64,000 nt of DNA, taken from NCBI RefSeq assembly GCF_035917675.1, contig NZ_CP109104.1, positions 7,130,001 through 7,194,000 on the forward strand, read 5' to 3'. How positions within the stretch are numbered: position 1 is the first letter of the stretch; the number at the start of each line of letters is the position of its first letter. Shown one piece after another: positions 17,273-26,575 of the stretch. The stretch is from Streptomyces sp. NBC_01775 (GTDB taxonomy: Bacteria; Actinomycetota; Actinomycetes; Streptomycetales; Streptomycetaceae). A program made the translations under genes and the position numbers. The notes beneath the pieces are model-generated. The model ran no database searches. It was not told where the DNA came from and worked only from the letters and a program-made list of their open reading frames with translations.

Positions 17273-20200
17273 GTGCCGCACCCCGACCCCCGCGCGGCGG
17301 GCCCACGCGCCGTCGCCGTCGTCGGCCTCGACTGCGCCTTTCCCGGCGCGGCCGGCCCCGAGGGCTACTGGCGGCTGCTGACCGGCGACCAGGACACCGT
17401 CGGCGAGCCGCCCACCTCCCGCTTCCGGGGCGGCGCCGTCGGCGCCTTCCTCGGTGACGCGGACGCCTTCGACCCCGGCTTCTTCGGCATCGCCACCGCC
17501 GAGGCCACCGCCATGGACCCCCAGCAGCGGCTGTTGCTCCAGTGCACCTGGCGGGCCGTCGAGGACTCCGGGCTGCCGCCGCCACGCCTGGCGGGCACCA
17601 GGACGGGCACCTACGTCGGGGCCATGTCCGACGACTGGGCCAGACTCGCCCTGGCCGACCCCGCCGGCATCACCCCCCGCACCGGCACCGGCAGCGGGCG
17701 CGCGATGCTGGCCAACCGCCTCGCCTACCAACTCGACCTGCGCGGGCCCAGCATGACCGTGGACACCGCGTGCTCCTCCTCGCTGGTGGCCGTGCACCTG
17801 GCCTGCAACGCGCTGCTGACCGAGGAGTGCGACCTGGCGCTGGCGGGCGGCGTGAACCTCGTCATCGGCACCGCGCTCGACCAGATCTACCGCCAGTCCG
17901 GGCTGGCCGCCCCCGACGGGCGCTGCAAGCCGTTCGCGGCGGAGGCCGACGGCATCGGGCGCGGTGAGGGCATCGGCGTGGTGGCGCTGCGGCGGCTGGC
18001 CGACGCGCTGCGCGACGGGGACCCCGTGCACGCCGTCATCCACGGCAGCGCGGTCAACCAGGACGGGCGCAGCAACGGCATCATGGCCCCGCACCGCGCC
18101 TCCCAGCGCGACGTGATCACGGCGGCCCGCGAGCGCGCCGGTGTCCGGCCCGCCCAGGTCCGCTACGTCGAGGCGCACGGCACCGGCACGGCGCTCGGCG
18201 ACCTCATCGAGGTCCTCGCCCTCGACGACGCGCTCGGCGCCCGGCGCGGCCCGCGCGAGCGGCCCCTGGCCCTCGGCTCCGTCAAGGCCGCCATCGGGCA
18301 CACCGAGGGCGCGTCCGGCATGGCGGGCCTGATCAAGGCCGTCCTGGCGCTGCGCGAGGGCACCGTGCCCCCGGGCCCGGCGGTGGGCAAGGAGAACGAC
18401 CGGCTCGCGCTGGCCAAGCGGAGCATGGAGCTGGTCGCCGCGCCGCTGGACCTGGCGGCGGAGGGCGCCGGGTGCCGTGTCGGGGTCTCCAGCTTCGGCA
18501 TGGGCGGCACCAACGCGCACCTCGTCCTCGGCCCGGCGCCCGCGCCCGCCGCCGAGCCCGCGACCGCGCACGCGTCGGAATCCGCGCCGGAACCTGAACC
18601 TTCCGCGGAGCAACAGCCCGGCCCCGTCGCGGTGTTCACCCTCTCCGCCGACACCCCCGAGGCCCTGCGCGACAACCTCGCAGCGCAGGCGGAGGCCGTC
18701 GCGGGCACCCCGGCGCGCGACCTGGCGGCGCTGTGCCGTACGAGCAACCGCGTGCGTGCCGCGCAGCCCTGCCGCTTCGCGGCCGTCGCCGGGGCGCCCG
18801 AGGAGCTGGCGGCGGCGCTGCGCGCGGGAGCCGGGGCCGAGACGGACGTGCCGGCCCCGGCCGAAGAGCCCTCCGTGGCCTTCGCGTTCACCGGGCAGGG
18901 TGCGCAGTACCCGGGGATGACGGCGGGGCTGTACGCCGCCTCGCCGCTCTACCGCCGCTTCCTCGACGAGGCGTCGGAGGCTCTGCGGCCCTACACCGTC
19001 GAGCCGGTGGTTGAGCTGATCCTCGGCGGCAGCCCTCGCGTGCACCGCACCGGAACCACCCAGCCCGCGCTCTTCGCCGTCGAGTACGCGCTGGCCATGA
19101 CCCTGTGCGAGCTGGGTGTGCGGCCCGCCGCCGTGATCGGGCACAGCATCGGGGAGTTCGCCGCCGCGGTGACGGCGGGCGCGCTGGATCTGGCGGGCGC
19201 CGCACGGCTGGTCGCGCTGCGCGGCGCGTTCATGGAGGCGCTGCCCGAGGGCGGCGGCATGCTGGCGACCCGGGCCCGGGTACGGGAGGCCGTGGCGCTG
19301 GTGGAGCGGGAGCCGCTGACCTCCGTCGCCGCCGTCAACGCGCCGGGCGCCACCGTGCTCTCGGGTGACCTGGCGGCGCTGACGCGGCTGCGTGCGGAAC
19401 TGGAGCGCGGCGGGTTCGGCTGCACCCCGCTGACCGTCTCGCACGCCTTCCACTCGCCGCTGATGGAGCCGATGCTCGGCCGCTTCGCGCGCGCCGCCTC
19501 CCGGGTGCCCGGCGCGGTGCCCCGGCTGCCGTTCCACTCGACGGTGCACGGCGGGCCGCCGGCGGAGGGCACCCCGCTGGACGCCGCCTACTGGACCGCG
19601 CAGATCCCGGCGACGGTGCGGTTCGAGGACGCGGTCGGCTCGCTGTGCTCGGGGCCCGAACCGCCCACCCACATCGTGGAGATCGGCCCCAAGCCCGTGC
19701 TGTCGGGGCTGCTGCGCAGGATCTCCGCCGCGCGCGGCATCCCGGCCCTGCCCGTGTGCCGCGACGCCGCCTCGGACCTGCGCCAGCCCGCCGAGATCCT
19801 GGCCCGCCTCTACCAGGACGGGCTCGACCCCGAGTGGGAGGAGCTGTACGCACCCGGCGACCGCCGCACCGTGCGGATGCCCGCACACCTCTTCTCCACC
19901 CGCTGGCGCTCCTGGCGGCAGCCGCCCACGATGGCCTACGACCCGGCGACGGCGGACGAAGCGGCGCACGGGCACGGGCACGCGAACGGGCACGGCAACG
20001 GGAACGGGAACGGGAACGGTTCTCAGGCCAACGGGAACGGCACCGGCTCGCAGGCCCAAGCCCACGGCAACGGCTCCCGCAGCGGCACCAACGGCAACGG
20101 CTCCCCGGCCGGCCCCGGCCCCGGCCCCCTCATCCTCGCCAAGGAAGGCGCCCCACCGGCGCACGTACAGGCCCGCGTGCGCGAGGTGGTGGCGCAGATC

Positions 20201-20413
20201 GTCGGGGGTGAGGCGGGCGAACTCGATGAGGACCTGCGCTTCTACGACGACCTGGGATTCGACTCGGTGATGCTCATGGAGCTGAAGTACCGGCTGGAGA
20301 CGCGCTTTCCCGAGCTGGGCGAGCTGTCGCTGCCCGAGATGCTCTCCAGCCTGGTGAGCATCGGATCCCTCGCCGACTACGTGCGCGGCCTGCTGGCACC
20401 GGCGGCCGTCTGA
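17273..20413 (+). CDS. Type I polyketide synthase module, KS-AT-ACP
   Basis: A 1046-aa single module. The KS carries DTACSSSL with active-site Cys167, then VEAHGTGT and IGHTEGASG. The AT has FTGQGAQYPGM, GHSIGEF with Ser625, and HAFH at about 724, the signature usual for malonyl-CoA. The ACP site is LGFDSVML with Ser998. No KR, DH or ER lies between AT and ACP; instead there is an Asn-Gly repeat linker (about 900-955). It would add one malonyl unit and keep the beta-keto group, which is what acyl-tetronate formation needs. A GGAGG 7 bases upstream supports the GTG at 17273; a GTG at 17267 in the same frame is the alternative. Confidence 0.9.
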   Translation: MPHPDPRAAGPRAVAVVGLDCAFPGAAGPEGYWRLLTGDQDTVGEPPTSRFRGGAVGAFLGDADAFDPGFFGIATAEATAMDPQQRLLLQCTWRAVEDSGLPPPRLAGTRTGTYVGAMSDDWARLALADPAGITPRTGTGSGRAMLANRLAYQLDLRGPSMTVDTACSSSLVAVHLACNALLTEECDLALAGGVNLVIGTALDQIYRQSGLAAPDGRCKPFAAEADGIGRGEGIGVVALRRLADALRDGDPVHAVIHGSAVNQDGRSNGIMAPHRASQRDVITAARERAGVRPAQVRYVEAHGTGTALGDLIEVLALDDALGARRGPRERPLALGSVKAAIGHTEGASGMAGLIKAVLALREGTVPPGPAVGKENDRLALAKRSMELVAAPLDLAAEGAGCRVGVSSFGMGGTNAHLVLGPAPAPAAEPATAHASESAPEPEPSAEQQPGPVAVFTLSADTPEALRDNLAAQAEAVAGTPARDLAALCRTSNRVRAAQPCRFAAVAGAPEELAAALRAGAGAETDVPAPAEEPSVAFAFTGQGAQYPGMTAGLYAASPLYRRFLDEASEALRPYTVEPVVELILGGSPRVHRTGTTQPALFAVEYALAMTLCELGVRPAAVIGHSIGEFAAAVTAGALDLAGAARLVALRGAFMEALPEGGGMLATRARVREAVALVEREPLTSVAAVNAPGATVLSGDLAALTRLRAELERGGFGCTPLTVSHAFHSPLMEPMLGRFARAASRVPGAVPRLPFHSTVHGGPPAEGTPLDAAYWTAQIPATVRFEDAVGSLCSGPEPPTHIVEIGPKPVLSGLLRRISAARGIPALPVCRDAASDLRQPAEILARLYQDGLDPEWEELYAPGDRRTVRMPAHLFSTRWRSWRQPPTMAYDPATADEAAHGHGHANGHGNGNGNGNGSQANGNGTGSQAQAHGNGSRSGTNGNGSPAGPGPGPLILAKEGAPPAHVQARVREVVAQIVGGEAGELDEDLRFYDDLGFDSVMLMELKYRLETRFPELGELSLPEMLSSLVSIGSLADYVRGLLAPAAV

Positions 20414-21474
20414 TGTCCCCCCTTGGCACCGCGCGCCGCGGCATCCCCCTGTACCTGCTGGGGGTGGGCACGGCGCTGCCCGGCGAACCCGTGGACAACG
20501 AGGCGCTCTCCAGCAGGCTGGGCATCGCCTCGGAGTGGGTGGAGACGTTCATCGGCACCAGGACCCGGCACTTCGCCGTCGACCTGGAGGGCGGGCACGT
20601 CCGCTGGACCCTGGAGGACCTGTGCACCGACGCCGCCGACCGGGCGCTGGCCGACGCCGGGGTGGAGCCGGACGACATCGGCTTCCTCGTACTGGCCACC
20701 GCGACCCCCGACGCGCTGATGCCCACCACGGCGGCGCTGCTCGCCGACCGCCTCGGCATCGGCGGCACGCCCGCCTACCAGCTCCAGTCCGGGTGCAGCG
20801 GCGCCGTGCAGGCGCTCGCGCTCGCCCGCGCGCTGCTCGCCGAGGGCACGGGAGGCGGCGGCCCCGGGCTGGTCGTCGGGGGGGACGTGTGCACCAAACA
20901 CCTCGACCTGCGGCAGGACTTCCGCCGGCTGCCGCCGGGCGCGCTGGTCAACTACGTGCTGTTCGGGGACGGCGCGGGCGCGGCCCTCGTCGGCGCGGCG
21001 CCGGGCCCCCGTACCCGGGCCACACTCACCCACGTCACGCACCGCCTCGACGGGCTGGGACTGCCGCCGGGGCAGCGCGTGGAGTGGTTCGGCGCCGCCG
21101 ACCTGGAGCCCTACCGGCCCGCCGCCACCGAGGACTACAAGGCGGTCGAAGACCGGGTGCCCGTCATGGCCCTCGAGGTGCGCGACGAGCTGCTCGACGC
21201 GTGCGGCTGGCCGCCCGACAGCGTCGACCATCTCCTTCCGCCGCAGCTCAACGGCAGGATGACCCAGCGGATCACGAGGGAGCTGAGCCACGGCCTCGAG
21301 TGGCAGGACGTCTCCTGTGTCGCGGAGACGGGCAACAACGGGAACGCGCTCGTCTTCCTGCAACTGGAGCGGCTGCTCGCCCGGATCCACCCCGGGCAGC
21401 GCGCCCTCGGCATCGCCATCGAGTCCAGCAAGTGGATAAAGGCCGGCTTCACAGTGGAGGCGCCCCATGCCTGA
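20413..21474 (+). CDS. KASIII-like tetronate-forming enzyme
   Basis: A 353-aa FabH-fold protein that overlaps the PKS stop by one base. Cys128 in QSGCSGAVQAL is the thiolase-fold nucleophile and Asn308 lies in GNNGNAL. The position of the usual catalytic His (motif PHQAN) reads PPQLN, with Pro277. In tetronate pathways (RK-682, agglomerin) the KASIII-like enzyme joins a beta-ketoacyl thioester to glyceryl-ACP, forming the C-C and C-O bonds of the ring. The neighbours FkbH, ACP, E2-like acyltransferase and alpha/beta hydrolase are that pathway's set, which makes the role likely even though the His is absent. Confidence 0.85.
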   Translation: MSPLGTARRGIPLYLLGVGTALPGEPVDNEALSSRLGIASEWVETFIGTRTRHFAVDLEGGHVRWTLEDLCTDAADRALADAGVEPDDIGFLVLATATPDALMPTTAALLADRLGIGGTPAYQLQSGCSGAVQALALARALLAEGTGGGGPGLVVGGDVCTKHLDLRQDFRRLPPGALVNYVLFGDGAGAALVGAAPGPRTRATLTHVTHRLDGLGLPPGQRVEWFGAADLEPYRPAATEDYKAVEDRVPVMALEVRDELLDACGWPPDSVDHLLPPQLNGRMTQRITRELSHGLEWQDVSCVAETGNNGNALVFLQLERLLARIHPGQRALGIAIESSKWIKAGFTVEAPHA

Positions 21475-23404
21475 CAGCGTGCCCTCCCCGGCCGGCTCCC
21501 TGCGCGCCCTCCACGCGGCGGGCGAGCTTGTCGCCGCGTACCCGCAGGTGCGCGGACTGCTGGACGGGGCACCCGCGCACGAGCTGGACTTCGCCGGGCG
21601 GGCGCTCGCCCGGCTCGACCCCGACGAGGTGCTCGCCGCGCACCCCGGCACCCCCGTGGTGCGGGTCGCCGTCACGGGCCGGGGCACCGTCGGGGAGCTG
21701 GTGCCCGCGCTCACCGGAGAGGCGGCGCGGCACGGAATGCTGCTGCGCACCCTGGTGTGCGGGGGCGGCTACGCCCGCGAGCTGGCCGACCCGCGCTCCG
21801 CGCTGTACGCGCACGCGCCCGAGCTGACCTTGTGCGTCCTGGACCCGCTCACCGTGTGGGAGAAGGTCGCCGAGCCCTGGCTGCCGATCGAGGTGACCGT
21901 GGCCGCCGCGCGGCAGCGCGCGCTGCTGGCCGAGCTGGCCGCCGCACACGCCGCGCACGCACCGTCCGGCGCCACGCTGGTGCTCAACACCGTGCCGCTG
22001 CTGCGCCGCTTCACCCACCAGCTCACCGGGCTGGCCCAGCGCGCCGAACTCGGCGGACTGTGGCGGGAGTTCAACGCCGACCTGCTCTACATGTCCACCC
22101 CCGCCGAAGGGCTGGCCGTCCTCGACCTCGAACCGCTCCTGGCCGCGGGGATCCGCGCCGACGACCCCCGCATGGGCGCCTACGCCGACGCGCACTGCAC
22201 CGCCGGGCTGCTGGCCGCCTACGCGCGCGAGGCCGGCCATCTGCTGCGGGCGCTGCGGGGCGGCGCCAAGAAGTGCCTCGTCCTCGACCTGGACGGCACC
22301 CTGTGGGACGGGGTGCTCGCCGAGGAGGGCCCCGAGGGCGTCAGCGCCTCCGGCAGCCTGCGGGGCGCCGCCTTCGGCGCCTTCCAGCGCGCCGTGCGCC
22401 AACTCGCCTCCCAGGGTGTGCTGCTCGCCGTGTGCAGCAAGAACGACCCGGCCCCGGTGGCCCGCGCGCTCGCCGAGCACCCCGAATTCCCGCTGGGTGC
22501 CGAAGACTTCGTGACGGTCGTCGCCGACTGGGGGTCCAAGGCGGAGGGCGTGCACACCATCGCCGCACGGCTGGGCATCGCCCCCGAGGCCGTCGTCTTC
22601 GCCGACGACACGCCCTTCGAGCGGGAGACCGTACGTGCCGGGGTGCCAGGGGCCGCCGTCGTCCCGTTGGACGCCGAGCCCGCGCTGCACACCGAACACC
22701 TGCTGGCCGACGGCTGGTTCGACACCCCCACGCTCACCGAGGAGGACCGCCTGCGCCCCGCGCGCTACGCCCAGCGCGAGCGGCGTGAGCGCTTCATGGA
22801 CGGCTCCTCCGACACCACCGGCCACCAGGCCTTCCTCGCCGGCCTCGGCATCCGGGCAGAGGTCTCGCCCGCGCGGGAGCACGAGAGCGCCCGGCTGGCC
22901 CAGCTCAGCCTGCGCACCAACCGGTTCAACCTCACCGGCACCCGGCTGACCACGGCGCAGGTGCGGCAGCTCGCCGACGGGCCCGGCACGCTGGCGCTGG
23001 CCGTACGCGCGGCCGACAGGTTCGGCGACGAGGGCGTGATCGGCGCCGTCTTCGGCCGCGTCGACGCCACCGGGCTGCACCTGGACAACCTGGTGCTCAG
23101 CTGCCGGATCCTTGGCCGGGGCATCGAGGAGGCCCTCCTCAGCGGCCTGCTGTACGCGGCGCGCGCTGCGGGGCTGCCCGCCGTGCACGCCCTGTGGCGC
23201 CCCACCCGCGCCAACGGGGCGCTGCGCACGCTCTACCCGGACCACGGCTTCGCGCCCGTACCCCGCCCAGGCGCGGCGGCGGACGGGGGGAGCCTGTGCT
23301 TCCGGCACGCGCTGGAGCGCGTCACACCCGTGCCCGCCCATGTGCGGCTGCGGCTACGGCTCACCGAAGCGGAGGTGGAGACATGCACACCGTCGAGGAC
23401 CTGA
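21467..23404 (+). CDS. FkbH-like glyceryl-ACP synthase
   Basis: A 645-aa protein. The middle HAD-like domain has CLVLDLDGTLWDGVLAEEG with the Asp274/Asp276 pair, SKNDPAPVARAL, and VFADDTPFERETVR. The N-terminal 230 residues are SGNH-hydrolase-like and the C terminus is a GNAT-like domain (TNRFNLTGTRLT, DRFGDEGVIGAVF), as in full-length FkbH-type proteins. Family members take 1,3-bisphosphoglycerate, remove phosphate and load D-glycerate onto an ACP. The start overlaps the KASIII gene by 8 bases, and its 3' end overlaps the ACP gene by 22 bases, so acceptor and enzyme are made together. This is a strong marker for the tetronate assignment. Confidence 0.92.
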   Translation: MPDSVPSPAGSLRALHAAGELVAAYPQVRGLLDGAPAHELDFAGRALARLDPDEVLAAHPGTPVVRVAVTGRGTVGELVPALTGEAARHGMLLRTLVCGGGYARELADPRSALYAHAPELTLCVLDPLTVWEKVAEPWLPIEVTVAAARQRALLAELAAAHAAHAPSGATLVLNTVPLLRRFTHQLTGLAQRAELGGLWREFNADLLYMSTPAEGLAVLDLEPLLAAGIRADDPRMGAYADAHCTAGLLAAYAREAGHLLRALRGGAKKCLVLDLDGTLWDGVLAEEGPEGVSASGSLRGAAFGAFQRAVRQLASQGVLLAVCSKNDPAPVARALAEHPEFPLGAEDFVTVVADWGSKAEGVHTIAARLGIAPEAVVFADDTPFERETVRAGVPGAAVVPLDAEPALHTEHLLADGWFDTPTLTEEDRLRPARYAQRERRERFMDGSSDTTGHQAFLAGLGIRAEVSPAREHESARLAQLSLRTNRFNLTGTRLTTAQVRQLADGPGTLALAVRAADRFGDEGVIGAVFGRVDATGLHLDNLVLSCRILGRGIEEALLSGLLYAARAAGLPAVHALWRPTRANGALRTLYPDHGFAPVPRPGAAADGGSLCFRHALERVTPVPAHVRLRLRLTEAEVETCTPSRT

Positions 23405-23610
23405 TCGAACTCGCCAACACGCACCTCGGCACGGCGCTCGCACCGCAGGACGCCGGGGCCGAGCTGGCCGGACTGGCCGCCTGGGACTCGGTGCAGCTGC
23501 TGCGCCTGGTCGCGCTCCTCGAACAGGAGCTGGGCAGACCCGTACCGGTCGCGGAGGTGCTCCAGGCGCGCAGCCTGCGCGACATCTGGGCCGTGGCGGT
23601 GGGCACATGA
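23383..23610 (+). CDS. Glyceryl carrier protein (ACP)
   Basis: A 75-aa stand-alone carrier protein with the phosphopantetheine site AAWDSVQLL at Ser36 and a regular four-helix ACP pattern. In tetronate pathways a dedicated small ACP following FkbH carries the glyceryl unit, and that is the likely role here. The ATG at 23383 has GGAGGTGGAG upstream and lies within the end of the FkbH gene. Its stop overlaps the next ATG (ATGA). Confidence 0.9.
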   Translation: MHTVEDLIELANTHLGTALAPQDAGAELAGLAAWDSVQLLRLVALLEQELGRPVPVAEVLQARSLRDIWAVAVGT

Positions 23611-24485
23611 GCCCCCGGGACGGCACGGCAGTCGTCCCAACCGACTCCCGCTCCCGGCGGCACACCCGCTACTTCCTGCGCTGGGCCCGCACCGCCTCGC
23701 CCGTCCACCTGGGCGCGGACATCGACATGACCCGTGTGACGGAACACCGCGGGGCGGCCCGCATCTCGGGGCACCGCTACTCCTACGTCTCCTACCTGCT
23801 GCACGCCGCGGCCCGCGTGCTGGCCGGCCACCCGGAGGCCCGCGCGCTCGCGGCCGGGGTGCTGCGCCCGCGCACGGTGCCGCTGCCGGGTCCCGGGGTC
23901 GGCGCCAAGCTCGCGCTGGACGCGGCGGGCCCCGGCGGCGGGCGCGCCGTACGCACCGTCGTCCTGCCGGAGGTGGACACCCTGCCCCTGGCCCGGATCC
24001 AGGAGCTGGTCGACCACTGCCGCGCTGCCGACCCGGCCCGGCTGCCGGGCGCGGAGGCGGTGCGGGTGCTGTGCGGACTGCCGCCGCCGCTGGGCGAGCT
24101 GGCCTTCCGGTACGGGGTGCGGGGCCCGAAGGCGCGGGCCCGGCGCATGGGCACCTTCGCGGTCAGCTCGCTGGGCCACCGCGCGGTGGACGTCTTCCAC
24201 TCCTACGGCGGGACGGCGGTCACCTTCTGCGCGACCCGGGTGAGCGAGCGGCCGGTGGCCCGTGCGGGGCGGGTGCTGAGCGCACCCGTCATGCGCCTGG
24301 GACTGACCTTTGATCACAGGGTGCTCGACGGAGCCGCAGCGGCGGACGTACTCGATGGTGTGGTGATGCGGCTGGAGGGCTGGCATGGCGATCTTCCTGG
24401 GCCCTGCGACGAGCCAGCGGACGGCGGCGTTCGCCAGGCCGGTGCGGATGAGCGGACCCGAGGGGCCCTGGGAACGGGTCCGTGA
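23607..24485 (+). CDS. 2-oxoacid dehydrogenase E2-type acyltransferase (tetronate O-acetylation)
   Basis: A 292-aa protein with only the catalytic domain of dihydrolipoamide acyltransferases, no lipoyl domain. The active-site motif LTFDHRVLDG is present near residues 231-240, and the RYFLRWARTASPVHLGADIDMTRV start fits the fold. In agglomerin biosynthesis Agg4, of this family, acetylates the primary hydroxyl of the hydroxymethyl-tetronate before elimination. The gene order ACP - E2-like enzyme - downstream alpha/beta hydrolase supports the same job. The last 33 codons overlap the PPTase gene in another frame, an unusually long overlap. Confidence 0.85.
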   Translation: MSPRDGTAVVPTDSRSRRHTRYFLRWARTASPVHLGADIDMTRVTEHRGAARISGHRYSYVSYLLHAAARVLAGHPEARALAAGVLRPRTVPLPGPGVGAKLALDAAGPGGGRAVRTVVLPEVDTLPLARIQELVDHCRAADPARLPGAEAVRVLCGLPPPLGELAFRYGVRGPKARARRMGTFAVSSLGHRAVDVFHSYGGTAVTFCATRVSERPVARAGRVLSAPVMRLGLTFDHRVLDGAAAADVLDGVVMRLEGWHGDLPGPCDEPADGGVRQAGADERTRGALGTGP

Positions 24486-25257
24486 AGCCGTCGAGCGGCA
24501 CGGCAGCGTCGTCGTGCACGCGCGGCTTGGGGACTGGCTGCCGCCCGACCTGGACGATCCGGGGCTGCGTCCGGTGCTCGGCCGCGACTACGCCCGCTTC
24601 CAGTCGATGACCCACCATCAGGTCCGCTCCCGTTTCGTGGCGTCCAGACTGCTGCTCAAGCATGTGGCCTGCGCGGTCGTCGAAGCGTCTTTGGAATCGG
24701 TCGAGCTGGCCTACAAGCCCGGCGGACGCCCCTACGTGCGCGGCCTCGACCAGATCGACATCAGCCTCAGCCACACCGAGGACCTGCTGCTCGTCGGCCT
24801 CACCCGGCGCGGCTGGATCGGCGTGGACGCCGAGGCCAAGGACCGCCCCATGCTGGGCCTGGGCACGGAGAACCAGGTGTGTACGCCGCATGAGAGCCGC
24901 ACCCTCGCGCAGATCGCCGAGGAGCGGCGCAACGCGGCGCTGGTGCGGCTGTGGACGCTGAAGGAGGCGTACAGCAAGGCCATCGGCCAGGGCATGCGCT
25001 TCCGCTTCACCGAGTTCGGCTTCGGCCCCCAGGACCGCAATGTGCAGGTGCTGAGGCCGGACGGGGCGCCCGGCACCGGCGACGAATGGACCTTCCACAC
25101 CTGCCTGGTGGACCGCGCCTACACGGTCAGCGTCGCCCTGTTCGACGCCGGCTTCGGCGACACCAGCGACACGGCGGCGGCCACCATGCTCGATGCCGGG
25201 CTGATCGAGGCCCTGGTGTCCGACGGGGCACGGGAGGCGGCAGCAGATGAGCGCTGA
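24385..25257 (+). CDS. Sfp-type 4'-phosphopantetheinyl transferase
   Basis: A 290-aa Sfp/PcpS-type transferase that would convert the cluster's ACP domains to holo form using CoA. The metal-binding GVDAEA motif (about residues 148-153) and LWTLKEAYSKAIG (W-x-x-K-E-A-x-x-K) are intact, as is the ISLSHTEDLLLVGL segment. The ATG at 24385 has a GGAGGG ribosome site inside the previous gene; an ATG at 24448 would remove most of the 101-base overlap but lacks a comparable site. Its place in the operon suggests it serves the three ACPs here and perhaps those of the type II cluster. Confidence 0.88.
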   Translation: MAIFLGPATSQRTAAFARPVRMSGPEGPWERVREAVERHGSVVVHARLGDWLPPDLDDPGLRPVLGRDYARFQSMTHHQVRSRFVASRLLLKHVACAVVEASLESVELAYKPGGRPYVRGLDQIDISLSHTEDLLLVGLTRRGWIGVDAEAKDRPMLGLGTENQVCTPHESRTLAQIAEERRNAALVRLWTLKEAYSKAIGQGMRFRFTEFGFGPQDRNVQVLRPDGAPGTGDEWTFHTCLVDRAYTVSVALFDAGFGDTSDTAAATMLDAGLIEALVSDGAREAAADER

Positions 25258-26575
25258 GACACCGCCGGGAGGCGGGCGCGCGACGAGGACGGAGACCGAG
25301 GTGTGCGTCGTCGGCGGCGGGCCCGGCGGCCGGGCCCTCGCGCGGGCGCTGACCCGGCTGGGCCGCGATGTCGTCCTCCTGGAGAAGCGCGACCCGGCCA
25401 AGAGCGCCGGGCCCTCCTTCCGGGGCGAGTCCGTCTCACCGGACGGGGTGCGGCTGCTGGACGGACTCGGCGTGCTCGGCCGCGTACGGGAGGCCGCGCA
25501 CCGCGTCGACCGGCTGGAGATCCAGGACGCCGGGCGGAAGGTGCTGGACGTACGCTTCGCCGGCTTCCCCTACGCCTACCGCCACCCCGTCGAACTCGCC
25601 CAGCCCGCCTTGCTGTCCGCGCTCGCCGAACCGGTGCGCGGCCCGGGAGCCGGACGGTGCGCCGTGCTGGAGCCCGCCACCGCCGTCGGCCTGCTCAGGA
25701 AGGACGGGGCCGTCACAGGCGTACGCGCCGGGACCCCCGAGGGGCCCGTCGAGATCAGGGCGGCGCTGACCGTGGGCGCCGACGGGCGCTACAGCGCCGT
25801 ACGCCGGATGGCCGGGCTCGACGCGCACGCCCGGCGCACCCCGCTGGAGCGGGACGTGATCTGGCTGAAGCTGCCCTTCCCCGAAGCCTGGGACCGCCGC
25901 GCCTACCGGGTGCGCATCAGCCGGGGCAGCCACGGGCTGTTCCTGCCCAGCACCGACGGGACCGTACGGGTCGGCCTCAACATCCCCAAGGGCGGCCTGC
26001 GCGAGCTGCGTTCGGGCGGCGCCGGGCCCGGCGTGCTCCGCGAACGGCTGGCGAAGCTGGCGCCGGAGGCCGCCGAGGCGGCCCGCGAGGGGCTGCGCAC
26101 CTGGTCGGACACCGCGCTGCTGGACATCTTCACCACCGAGGTAGCGCGCTGGTGGGTGCCAGGCCTCGTCCTCATCGGCGACGCCGCGCACACCCTCTCG
26201 CCCATCCTCGGCCAGGGCGTCAACCACGCCCTGGCCGACGCCGTCGCGCTCGCACCCTTGGTCGCGGAGGCGCTGGGGAGCGGCGGTGCGCCTACCCCGG
26301 CCGGCGTGCGTGCGCCGGCCGGCGTGCTGGAGGCCTTCCAGCGCGGTCGGAAGGGCGACGTGGCACGCTCGCGGGCCCTACAGCTGCGCCAGGAGCGGAT
26401 GTTCACCCTGGCCGCACCGGCGGCGGCCGTGCTGCGCAGAACCGTCTACCGCGCCGTCAACTCCAGCCCCGCGCTCCAGCGCAGGGTGCTGGCCCCCGCC
26501 TACTTCCCGGGCCGGCGGCCCCTGACGCGCACCGAAGCCGCCGCCGGCGGCCCCAGGGAGGCCGAGCCCGTATGA
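25247..26575 (+). CDS. FAD-dependent monooxygenase (PHBH fold)
   Basis: A 442-aa flavoprotein with the dinucleotide-binding VCVVGGGPGGRALARAL (about residues 19-35), a GADGRYSAVRRMAGL (DG) motif near 176-190, and GDAAHTLSPILGQGVNHALADAVAL near 307-327. These are group A aromatic-hydroxylase or geranylgeranyl-reductase-fold signatures. It overlaps the PPTase gene by 11 bases and is followed by an ATGA overlap to the hydrolase. It is not part of the minimal tetronate set, so it probably oxidises the acyl chain or the ring, a point where the product may differ from agglomerin. It lacks an obvious halogenase WxWxIP motif. Confidence 0.83.
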   Translation: MSAETPPGGGRATRTETEVCVVGGGPGGRALARALTRLGRDVVLLEKRDPAKSAGPSFRGESVSPDGVRLLDGLGVLGRVREAAHRVDRLEIQDAGRKVLDVRFAGFPYAYRHPVELAQPALLSALAEPVRGPGAGRCAVLEPATAVGLLRKDGAVTGVRAGTPEGPVEIRAALTVGADGRYSAVRRMAGLDAHARRTPLERDVIWLKLPFPEAWDRRAYRVRISRGSHGLFLPSTDGTVRVGLNIPKGGLRELRSGGAGPGVLRERLAKLAPEAAEAAREGLRTWSDTALLDIFTTEVARWWVPGLVLIGDAAHTLSPILGQGVNHALADAVALAPLVAEALGSGGAPTPAGVRAPAGVLEAFQRGRKGDVARSRALQLRQERMFTLAAPAAAVLRRTVYRAVNSSPALQRRVLAPAYFPGRRPLTRTEAAAGGPREAEPV

